A stretch of DNA of 64,000 bases, taken from positions 148,705,622-148,769,621 of the forward strand of contig NC_068920.1 in NCBI RefSeq assembly GCF_023091745.1, in the 5' to 3' direction. Source of the stretch: Budorcas taxicolor. Lineage: Eukaryota > Chordata > Mammalia > Artiodactyla > Bovidae. The position numbers were made by a program, and so were the translations under genes. Shown piece by piece: positions 34,085 to 43,644 of the stretch. The notes beneath the pieces were generated by a model. That model worked only from the letters and a program-made list of their open reading frames with translations, did not search any database and had not been told where the DNA came from. Every line of letters starts with the position of its first letter. Within the stretch, counting starts at the first letter, position 1.

Positions 34085-34212
34085 AGAAGATTACTTAACC
34101 TTGATTCTTACATCTATAAAATGGAAATAATCTTATCATAAATAATCATGTGAAGATTAAATTGATAGGTAGAGCTTAATGAGGTACCTGACCTATGAGA
34201 GGTGTTCTACAT
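34085..34212 (+). mobile_element. MIR SINE fragment
   Basis: 'ttacttaaccttgattc', 'ctataaaatggaaataatc' and 'gtgaagattaaattgatagg' track the MIR central and 3' region. The head is missing. Confidence 0.65.
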
Positions 34213-34282
34213 ATCTCTAACTGACTGTGCTTCTCACCACGTCCCTGTTCTTATAAAGCTCCAAGGATATAATTTCCAGTGT

Positions 34283-34543
34283 AGCTGAAGCTGAAACTCC
34301 AGTACTTTGGCCACCTGATGCAAAGAACTGACTCATTGGAAAAGACCCTGATGCTGGGAAAGAAGGAAGGCAGGAGGAGAAGGGGACAACAGAGGATGAG
34401 ATGATTGGATGGTGTCATTGACTCAATGGACATGAGTTTGGGTAAACTCTGGGAGTTGGTGATGGACAGGGAGGCCTGATGTGCTGCAGTCCATGAGGTC
34501 GCAAAGGGTCGGACATGACTGAGCGACTGAACTGAACTGAACT
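34283..34543 (+). mobile_element. BovB 3' end, AACTGA-tail type
   Basis: Begins 'agctgaagctgaaactccag', carries 'gggagttggtgatggacagg' and 'gggaggcctgatgtgctgc', and ends 'gactgaactgaactgaact'. No clear TSD. Confidence 0.92.
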
Positions 34544-35681
34544 ATAGTATCTAAAGGCACCTTAACTTCACCTGGGTGGAAACCATCAGTCCCTGATCGG
34601 GAAGTCCCAGAGAGGACATGTTATACAGCCCCACGTTAAAGGCACGCTTCTCTGCTTACCTAGACCCTCCTCCCCCATTTGGGGCTTGGAATCACATTCT
34701 GATGGCGTGTGGTTCCTATTTATTCTCCCTCCACGTTTCACAGATATCCTTTATTTTTTGTTGGTGGATAAATACCTGCAGGTTTTCACACCTGCTTCCC
34801 TTTCAGGAGAATGTGAACCTAAAAAAAAATAAATAATCAGTTTCTTTACTGACAGGTGGATGTTTAGTAAAGTTTCATGGTAATTAAAACCATATTCTAA
34901 ATATTTAAATAAGCAATGTAAAATATGAAAATAAGTTTATGCTCAATAATTTGGTGCACATTATTCAAAAATATCAAATGTTTCATTACAGCCTTTTGTC
35001 TGATTAGGGAATTAGTGAGCCTTCAAACCACTTAGAAAATGACAAGCTTGCAGCTTGAGCTGTTCCTAAGTAACCTGCATTGGCATCAGAATAAAAAGGA
35101 AAAATGTTTCAATTAAAAAAAGACAAGAAATTGGCAAGTTTATAGTATGCTTTATAGGTCTGCTATTAAAATTATACAAACCATACTTTAAAATATAAAT
35201 ATTAGGATAATGTCAACTAATTATAATGGATGGAGAGTATGATTTTAATATACATATAAAGATACATAAAATAATTCATTATTTTCAATTATTATGTTAA
35301 ACCAAGCATTTTTTGTAATTTGTGTGGCCATTCTACTCCAGAGCAAATTAGGAGGTAAATTTGAGAGGAACAGAAAGTTAAAGTAAAATATGGGGTGGAA
35401 GCTGTCACACATAACAGAAGTGTGTTCTCTTTTGTAAACTGGGCATGTCTCTTGTGACACAAATCACACAGTGTTTGTCACACAGACCCTACTGTGCAGA
35501 GATGTGAAAAGTTCACCCCTCCTGATCCAGGACACACGGTAAAGTGAAGGCTTTCAGAGATCTGTGGTTTCTTCTCTTTTTCTTCTGGGAGTGAACATCA
35601 CATGTCTTTTCTTGGAAATCACCTCTAGCCAATCAGATCACAGAATAATGTCCCTTTTTTCTATTTCTATCTCCCATTAAT
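34544..35681. other. No gene or repeat recognised
   Basis: AT-rich sequence from 34830 to 35450 with ordinary-looking ends and frames of at most 72 codons. It has the even, repeat-free texture of possible conserved noncoding DNA; nothing stronger can be said. Confidence 0.4.
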
Positions 35682-35695
35682 AGGTTATGCCAAGT

Positions 35696-36023
35696 GAAAG
35701 TCAATCAGTTGTGTCCGACTCTTTGCAACCCCATGACCTAGCCCCTCTAGGCTCCTCTGTCCACGGAATTTTCCAGGCAAGAATACTGGAGTGGGTAGCC
35801 ATTCTCTTCTCCAGGGATTGGCTTGGATTTCAAACCAGGGGATTGAACACAGGTTTCCTGCATTGCAGGCAGATTCTTTACTGTCTGAGCCACCAGGGAA
35901 GCCCAAGAACACTGGAGTGGGTAGCCTATCCCTTCTTCAGGGGATCTTCCCAACTCAGGAGTTGAACCAGGATCTCCTGCATTGCAGGTGGATTCTTTAC
36001 CGGCTGAGCTACCAGGGAAGCCC
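35696..36023 (-). mobile_element. Double-headed Bov-tA SINE with 14 bp TSD
   Basis: Read on the minus strand it has two tRNA-like heads in tandem: 'gggcttccctggtagctcag' (about 36023) and 'gggcttccctggtggctcag' (about 35905). Only the second is followed by a complete Bov-A body. Flanks 'aggttatgccaagt' (35682-35695) and 'aggctatgccaagt' (36024-36037) differ at one base, so the compound inserted as one unit. The same junction occurs at 60.9 and 62.5 kb. Confidence 0.94.
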
Positions 36024-36037
36024 AGGCTATGCCAAGT

Positions 36038-37454
36038 ACCACTTAAAACTCTCTCTTTGTTTTCTATTTCTCTCTCTCTCCTCATCTCTCTCCTATTTCA
36101 CTAAACACATAATCTCTTCTAAAATACTATTACCACTCAGTTCCATTTATATGTGATGGAAAGAGAGGGTTCATCTAGAACAGGGTGCAGAGCCCTTCAC
36201 ACCAACCAACTCCCGGAGTGAGGATGCGGCTTTTCGAAGCGAGGATTCTTGCTGACAGGCTCCGGCCACACTGATCTTGACACTGGGCAAATTAGCCAGA
36301 CCAAGAGCAAGTAAAGAGAAGAAACAGGTGTGAAATCACCTTCCCGCCTCCTGGGATGAATATGCTGTGCACTGAAGGCCATGCACCTGCGCTATTGTTT
36401 CTGAGGAAAAAATAGCTTTTAAGAGCAAATTCTCATGAGCCTTGATAGAGACAAGTGACTCCTGTGTAATTTGAGTATAAATGGATCCTTATTTTTTTAT
36501 GATGGTTTATATTATGTTAACTCTTTGAGGAAATGGCTTTAAAGCTCAATTTAAACATTTAACTGCTGCTTGCTTTAAACAGAGAGGGGAGAGGAGAAGA
36601 AGGCTCTGGCTTCTGGGGTGGCTGCCGCAGATGCCGCACCCTGCCGTCTGTCCTGAGTTCCCTTGACCATGAGGTCCTAGCTGGTTTCTGTGCTCACCGA
36701 CTCCCTGACAGCTCTGCCCACCCCAAACCAGATGACATCTCACAGAGGACCAGTACCAACAATATTATGGTGAACGATTGACCCTCCATCCTCGGTATGT
36801 AATTCAAAAGAGATATGCTAGCAGCCTTGGCAAGAGATCTCAGGAATCCCTGCTTTTTCGCAAGGTTGATAATATAATGCCTTTGACCTACAGTTTTTTA
36901 CTTTTATTGTTTTTTTGGGGGTGGTCTTGTTTGATTTTCCTGCAAACACACAAGGTTGATGCCCCTTGGTAATAAATCTGCCCCCAAAACTAGAACTACC
37001 CCCCTGTGCCAGCCTGAGTGCCCACCCAGGCCAGCCCTTCCACCTCCCACTGGCCCCTAACTCTCTGCCTTCCTGCCTCCTGGCCCCTTAGCTCTGCCCT
37101 GCCCCGGGTGCAGTGGGAGATGAGAGAGGGGAAGATACAGCTGTTGCAGCTGCAAATTCGTAGTCATGAAGTCAAGCTGGTCCTACATGACACAGAATGA
37201 TCTAAGATCTCTTTGGAAGTCATCTTCAGCCTGCCTCTCTGGACCTGAATTCCTGTCTGGAGCAAGCTTCTTCCTTCTCTGCTTTCTTCCTGAGTCAGGG
37301 TCCTGCCTTCATCTGACAAGTTCCTCTCTAGAAACTGTAGAAGAAATAGATGCGGAGGTAGACAACAAATCCATGGACACCAAGGGGGAAAAGAGGGAGA
37401 ATGAATTGGGAAGTTGGGCTTGGCTTATGTACACTACTGATGCTATGATACTGC
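36038..37454. other. No gene or repeat recognised
   Basis: A CT-rich patch at 36068-36094, then unassigned sequence including a GC-richer part (36590-36760 and 37000-37130). Frames up to 99 codons have no recognisable domain. Confidence 0.42.
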
Positions 37455-37720
37455 GCATAAAATAGGTAACTAATGAGAATCGACTGTGTAGCTCAGGAAA
37501 CTCCACTCAATGCTCTGTGGTGACTCACATGGGAAGGACATCCAAAACAGGGACTTACTGGGTTGGCTAAAAGCTTTGTTCGGGTGTTCCTATAAGATGT
37601 TGCAGAAAAACCCCAAAGAATTTCTTGGCCAACCCAAAATGTACATGAATAGCTGATTCACTTTGGTATACAGTAGAGACTAACAGCATTGTAAAGCAAC
37701 TATACTCCAATACAAATTAA
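37455..37720 (+). mobile_element. L1 3' UTR, interrupted by a mariner MITE
   Basis: Left part: 'ataggtaactaatgagaatc', 'ctccactcaatgctctgtgg', 'gggaaggacatccaaaac'. Right part after the MITE: 'tagctgattcactttggtat', 'agcattgtaaagcaactat', 'actccaatacaaatt'. The L1 consensus runs across the gap, so the MITE inserted later. Confidence 0.85.
37559..37636. mobile_element. Mariner-type hairpin MITE nested in L1
   Basis: 78 bp with terminal inverted repeats 'tgggttggctaa' and 'cttggccaaccca' around 'tcgggtgttcc' and 'aaaaacccc'. It is too small to code and resembles non-autonomous bovine mariner derivatives. Confidence 0.88.
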
Positions 37721-38149
37721 GAGAAACAGTAGAAACTGGAGCTTTGCTCCTGGAAACTTGCCTTTCTAAGAACAGTGAGAGCCCTTTCTGTTGACTGGAC
37801 TTCCAAGTGTGACCTTCCCCTCAGGTCTGCTTTTTCATAGCCGTCTCAGAAGCTCATTACCAACTGCTCACCTGGACTTCCACTACTCTCGCTGAGTCCT
37901 TTGAACACTTACCTGTCCTTCAGAACGAACTCTCCGTGGACTGTGAGAGGTGTTGCCAACACCTGCCCAGGTGGACATGTCTAGCACCTGCTCACATACC
38001 TGCTCTGGGGAACCATGTCTAGCCTGGCAGTGGCTTATTAAGTGACACTCCAGACACTCTGCTAATGCTAACCCAGCTAGTGTCTCGTTTTCTTAAAACC
38101 CTATTACCATGATGAATAAATTAGGTCACAATTCTCCTCTTAATAACAT
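37721..38149. other. No gene or repeat recognised
   Basis: Unassigned sequence of ordinary composition. Confidence 0.42.
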
Positions 38150-38285
38150 TAAATCAATCAGCAAACACTGCTTGGATCTCACTATGTACTAGACACGGAA
38201 TTAGACATTTGGGATGAATAAATAGATACCAGTTGCTTTTGTCTTTGAGGACCTTAGAAACTACAGCTGGAGATGAAGCACATAC
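38150..38285 (-). mobile_element. L2 LINE 3' tip
   Basis: 'atctcactatgtactagaca', 'gacatttgggatgaataa' and 'gtctttgaggaccttag' are the reverse-strand equivalents of the L2 3' end ('tagtgcatag', 'ccctcatggagc'). Confidence 0.5.
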
Positions 38286-38503
38286 ATAGGACGTGAATTC
38301 GCATCATGACATGATGGTTTTCCTACAGCAGCCTTCTGGGGCAGCCTTGCTTATTAGCGAATTTGCTATTTTTTTCTTCTCTTATATAAAGGGAACTTTA
38401 AAGCTCCACGTGGTCCAAAGTCTTTTGCATGTAAAAACTTCATGGTCCTAAGTGCCAATACAGCGACTTTATTTAGAAAATGAGAGTCTCAGGATTTAGA
38501 GCA

Positions 38504-38685
38504 GGGCTTTCCAGTGGTAAAGAATCCTCCCGCCAATGCAGGAGATGCAGGTTTGATTCCTGGGTCAGGAAGGTCCCCTGGAGGAGGAAACGACAAACCA
38601 CTCCAGTATTCTTACCGGGTAAAATCTCACAGACAGAGGAATCTGGCAGGCTATAGTCCCTGGGCTCGCTAAGAAAAGCACATAA
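38504..38685 (+). mobile_element. Bov-tA SINE, degraded
   Basis: The head lacks several bases ('gggctttccagtggtaaag'). 'gtttgattcctgggtcagg' and 'ccactccagtattcttacc' are clear. The 3' end is diverged ('gctcgctaagaaaagcac'). Confidence 0.85.
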
Positions 38686-38739
38686 CTGCTATTGAACACA
38701 CACGATTGCATTTAGAACAGCATTGAAACGTCCCATTTC

Positions 38740-38978
38740 TGTGCGATCCAATACAGTAGCGAAGAGCCATGTTTGGCTACTGAGCACTTTAAATGTGGCC
38801 AGTGCAACTGAGGAAATCTGATCTCTAATTTCTATATATTATAACTAATTTGCTCCAGGAGTTGGTGATGGACAGGGAGGCCTGGCGTGCTGCAGTCCAT
38901 GGGGTCGTAAAGAGTCAGACACGACTGAGTGACTGAACTGATAACTAATTTGCATTTACATACAGTAGCCCAGGAGCA
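38740..38978 (+). mobile_element. Old hAT-type MITE (MER3-like), split by a BovB tip
   Basis: 'gatccaatacagtagcgaag', 'ttggctactgagcactttaa' and 'tgtggccagtgcaactgagg' are the plus-strand version of the family also present at 8880-9045. It is interrupted at 38853-38940. Confidence 0.65.
38853..38940 (+). mobile_element. BovB 3' tip, 88 bp, with 12 bp TSD
   Basis: An extremely 5'-truncated insertion: 'ccaggagttggtgatggac', 'ggaggcctggcgtgctgc', ending 'gactgagtgactgaactg'. Perfect 'ataactaatttg' repeats at 38841-38852 and 38941-38952 show it inserted independently at this size. Confidence 0.95.
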
Positions 38979-39764
38979 GACTCACTTTATTCTCCTGTGT
39001 TTACAGCCTACCTGGGGCAGAAGAATCTTGGCATAACTCACTCTCTTTCTCAAGTCAAAATGGCACCCTCGGCTAAAAATATACACCCCGCTCTTTATCC
39101 ATGCTGCTGGGCAGAGGACAGAAAATTAAATAAAGACACACAGGGCAGTTTCCATATTTCTGTAATTTCCCCTGAATTGCTAGTAAAGTGACAATTGCTC
39201 CCCTTCAATTAAACACAGGGCCATCTGGGGCATAGATATGCAAGAAGATTAAAATGGGACTGCGCAGAACCTAGTCTTTAAGCATGGATTGCGCTTTTGT
39301 GCTGTTTGGAGGACAGAAAGATTTTCTGAACTTCTATGCGAGCATCCCGGGCATCTTTTTCTCTTTCACATCTGCCGCTGGGTGGAATTGATGGTAATCG
39401 TGGTTATTATCGTGGTGTCTTCCCCCACTTAACACAAGGCCATCTGGGGTTTGTGTGGTAGGGGTGGATTAGCATTTTTTTTTTTTTTTCAAGTGCTCCT
39501 CTTCTTTAGTAAAAATATTTTACGGAAATTATGTCAGAGAAAAGATTATGATAATAATGATGATAATACTAATAATAGGGTTATTATGTGAAATCTTAAA
39601 AAAAAAAAAAAGCCTCCAGTAAGCATAATCCAGAAGTGGCAAGGCCAGGAACTGAACACCTGGCCTCTGGGAGCAGCCTCAGCACCCAGGGCCCTGAACT
39701 GGAAACGCGACTTCCAGGACAGAGCTAAAACCCTCAGACGAGCAGTCAAATGGCTGCTCCGCGT
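38979..39764. other. No gene recognised; small direct repeat
   Basis: Mostly repeat-free. 39200-39230 and 39422-39449 share 'ggccatctgggg' and flanking bases. T- and A-runs lie at 39475-39489 and 39598-39612. 39635-39680 may be a diverged minus-strand MIR piece. Confidence 0.4.
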
Positions 39765-39905
39765 TTTAACTCTGCAAGCTACTGCTGTGGGTTTTTGAGA
39801 AAGCTTAAAACAATCACCCTCTCTGTTTTCTTCTCTGTAAAAAAAGAGAGAATAGTACTTAACACTTTTGGGTTGTTGAAAGCACAACCTAGTAATGGAT
39901 GTGCT
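39765..39905 (+). mobile_element. MIR SINE fragment
   Basis: 'accctctctgttttcttctc', 'tgtaaaaaaagagagaatag', 'tacttaacacttttgggttg' track the MIR central region and part of its 3' half. Confidence 0.55.
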
Positions 39906-40314
39906 TACACCTCTCAAAGTGTTTTATACTTAGTCTTGATAAATGTTCAGGGAAGAACTCCAGAATACTTAGGTAGACTGCTTTCTGAAGCCCAACTAAA
40001 AGGCTTCTCAGTTTCATCATTTCTTGACAGATGACCACAGTAGCTATTAACATGAGAACTGATACTGTGATAAGAAGAGAATTTGGAGTCACATAAAAAT
40101 GTGCTAGGACTATTGACAGCATGTCCTTAAAGAAGCTATTCATCTCTCTTAGCTGAGTGCCACCGACATTAGTATCTGCATGAGTATCTACATGACATAT
40201 TTGAGAAAAAAATTAAGTTGAATCATTTTATCTAGTCTAGAATCTACATGGTAGACAATAAATGCTGTTTGATATTTGTAAATGCAAATGATTTATATAT
40301 CTCTATGCATATGT
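39906..40314. other. No gene or repeat recognised
   Basis: Unassigned AT-rich sequence with an 84-codon minus-strand frame of no recognisable content. Confidence 0.42.
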
Positions 40315-40520
40315 GGGCTTCCTGGTGGCTCAGTGATAAAGAATCTGCCTGCCAATGCAGGAGATACGGGTTCAATCTCTGGGTCACAAAGATCTTCTGG
40401 AGAAGGCAATGGCAACCCACTCCAGTACTCTTGCCTGGAAAATCCTATGGACAGAGGAGCCTGGCGGGCTACAATGGAGTCCCAAAGAGTTGAACGCAAC
40501 TGAGCACACACACATGCACA
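40315..40520 (+). mobile_element. Bov-tA SINE
   Basis: The head is 'gggcttcctggtggctcag', the B-box region 'gggttcaatctctgggtc', the body 'ggcaacccactccagtactc', and the tail a CA-rich 'gagcacacacacatgcac'. Confidence 0.92.
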
Positions 40521-41606
40521 CATATCTGTAGTGTGTGTCTTATACAACTCTTTCTGCCACTCCAAATTCAGCTCTGTCTTGGTCTCCTGGAAATTATGTG
40601 AAAATGTGCATCCAATTGGTGTGACTACCTTTCTAAGGCTCAGCTTCTGTAATAAGGGGTAACCTTCCCTGTCTTCTCAACTATGCTGCTTCCCATTCCT
40701 GGGACATTGTTTTCTTTACCACCTACACTGATACTGCGGATGTCTGTCTGAAATGTCTTCTTCTCTTTGAGATTCTGATTTGCAAGGCTACCTTTGAAAA
40801 GGTAGATTCCGAATGGTTGGGCACACGAGAAACCAGACTTTGTTTGGAGGAACTGAACTAAATAAAGGTACATTGTTTCCTAATAACATATGTTAGGCTA
40901 TATTTTAACTCGATGAGAAAATCTCCTTTTAAGATTATAAACTCAAATCTGCTTCTTTACACAAATATTTATTTTACTCCATTGTGTAGGCACGTGTCTC
41001 GGATGTTACAGCACTGTCTAGAATAGCATATTTGCATCTGTTTAGCAATCTTAAAAAAAAATCGGAGCCTGGAATCCTACATGCTTGGCATTTCTTCCAA
41101 GAAGAAAGGCCCTTCTATGAAGGCATGAACTGTGTTCTTGATGGTGAGTCTGACCACGGCCTGAGCAGAAACTTAGGTGACAAAGCTGCGTGGGACCATG
41201 AGCTTCATATGGGTCTTGGGCCTTTTCCGCTCAGATCCACGGCTTACTCTTCTGCTGCTCGGCTCAGCTCCTAGGAGGCTGACCCCTGTGGGCTGCCTTT
41301 GGTCGTCCTCCACAGCAACTGGGGTTCAGCTTAGTTGATCAAAGGGGAGCCTAGTGGGAAACTGGAAGATGGAAAGAAGAGTGACCCCAGACCCTTTTCT
41401 CTTTCTCTCCCAACATGGTCCCAAGTGGTGGTTATCTCTTCCACCATAGGGGTGCTCCACAATCCAAGTTTCCAATGGATGACCCTGGTCCCCATGCTCC
41501 TGCAAATCACACCTTTAGTCTACTCATTCATCCTAGGCCAGGTGGTGATTTCCTGTTCTCTCCACTCACTCACTGCATCATATCTGCTGCTCTCCCACAC
41601 CGTGAG
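40521..41606. other. No gene or repeat recognised
   Basis: Unique-looking. Frames of 80-97 codons at 41032-41628 have no identifiable domain or conserved motif. Confidence 0.42.
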
Positions 41607-41840
41607 TTCTAATACTTTGGCCACCTGATGTGAAGAGCCAGCTCATTGGTAAAGACCCCAGTGCTGGGCAAGATTGAGAACAGGAGAAGAAGGGGGCGTC
41701 AGAGGATGAGATGGGGGGATGGCATCACCGACTCAATGGATATGAGTTTGAGCAAACTCTAGGAGATAGTGAAGGGCAGGGAAGCCTGGTGTGCTGCAGT
41801 CCATGGGGCCGCAAAGAGTTAGACACAAGTTAGCAACTGA
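41607..41840 (+). mobile_element. BovB 3' end, 'gatagtgaag' type
   Basis: 'ttctaatactttggccacc', 'gctggtaaag'-like 'cattggtaaagacccc', 'aggagatagtgaagggcagg', 'ggggccgcaaagagttag'. The tail is decayed ('gcaactgacctg'). Confidence 0.88.
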
Positions 41841-43644
41841 CCTGTGAAGTCAATTTCCTACTCTAACCACCTCTGTTTGGGTAGTCAAAGTGGCTTTGTT
41901 TTCTGACTTGACCCCTGATTGATATGCATCAATTTCAGGGGATTGCAAGGTTTTTCCAGAGCTCTTCAGAGGCTGCTGTTGTCTTAGGAGGGGAAGCATA
42001 AGGAGGGAGTGGTGGTGCAACCACCATAGCCTTGGAGAGACAGTTCCTGCACACAGGAAGCACACAGTCTCATAGAAATTATGCTGGTGTCTTTGTCTGC
42101 CTGTGCCTTTTAAATTGGAATGATAAGCGACCTCTAGCCTCATTATCTGCTGAGGCTTTTTTTTCCCCCTAAAGTTATGACTAAATGAATTAATCAGTCA
42201 AGCAGTTAACCCGTGGGAAAGGTGTGCTGTGTCAGGGGTCATGGGGTTTTGCCTTTGCATCAGGAGGGATGGAAAATGAATGGGGAAATAGCACTGTGTG
42301 AGTGAATGAGTGGATGAATGAACAAAGGAAGGAAGAAGACTGTGTCAGTAGCCTTGGGCTCTTGTCCGAACTCTGCTGTTAAATTATCAGTTTTCTTTAG
42401 GAAGGGCCTTTTTTCCTGGACCCATCTTCTCACCTGTAAAATGTGGAGTTCTTACAGGCCAATAGATTTTACTGTGGCTATGAAATGTGACCAGCTATAG
42501 TGGCTGCTTGTTTTACTTAAATAAGGAGGGTTCTGAGTGAAACCCTTCGGCTGTAGTGAATGAAAGCACTGTTGGATGGGTACTGCTGGATGGGTACTGT
42601 TGAAGGGTAGACCTTGGTTCAGTGTTTGATTTCTCTCTTCTATCTAACTAACCTCCAAACAGCCTTGTGTGAGTCTCTTTCTGCACACAGAGGCAGCTGA
42701 AACTTACCGCTGCTCAGAATGAAAGAACATGATCATTGCTGAATTATAAAAAGAAGGATACTTTTCTGTTGTAACTGCCTGTCTTCTACACTAAAATGAG
42801 AATGAAGATGCTTTGTTTGCACTGTTAGATTCTCCATAGCAGCCGATGATTGTAACTTATGCTAAGTAGAATTGTTGACTGAATTTGATTATCTGTGATT
42901 CGTGGAATCCATCATTAATAAGCCAACAGCCGGGATATAAATACGAAAACTGAAGGTCAGTATCAGGTGGCCTTTCTATCTTATCCAGGGCATCCTAAAA
43001 AGCAGAGCTTCAGACAAGGGCATGGATGTGGGGAAGTGGAGTCAGGAAAGAGTGAAATGAGTGAGGAGAGTTGGGCTAAGGACATGTGGTTAGCAGATCG
43101 CTGCTGGGGACACCTGGGGACCTCAGAGGAGCCTGCTCATGCAGAAGTGGCAGACAAGGGGATAGTTAGGAGCCATCATCTATCCTCTGATGTTTGAGGG
43201 CTGCTCCATGGGTATGAAGGTCCTCTGATTTGTGTTTGGACAGCCCTGGGTAGAGCTGAGTGGTTGCCTTCGGACTCCCAGTTTCAGAAACAGAGAAGCC
43301 CCAGGGCGGAGAGGAAGCAAAGGTGGAAAGTGCATCTGGCTTCAGAGGGTGGTTGAAGACATAACATAGGCAGAGCGGATGAGAGGGGTCATAAGAGAGA
43401 GCTGGTACGAAAGCTGGAGTGATTCCTTGATTCATTTTCCTGGAAGTGACCCCAGGGAACCAAGATCACCCATGGTCTGTTTTGTATTTCATATCACAGA
43501 GCCACCAAGTCTCAGGAGGAGATTTGGTGTGCAGGCAGACCTGTGGAGACCTCTCTTGTGCCCTTGGACATGGGCCAGCAGCTTACTTGGACTTGAACTG
43601 TACCAGCCCAGGACAAGTTTTTATAGAACTCAGGTCTAGAATTA
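41841..43644. other. No gene or repeat recognised
   Basis: 1.8 kb without a repeat call. 42345-42480 may hold a faint MIR ('cacctgtaaaatgtggag'). Frames reach 89 codons without recognisable content. Confidence 0.42.
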
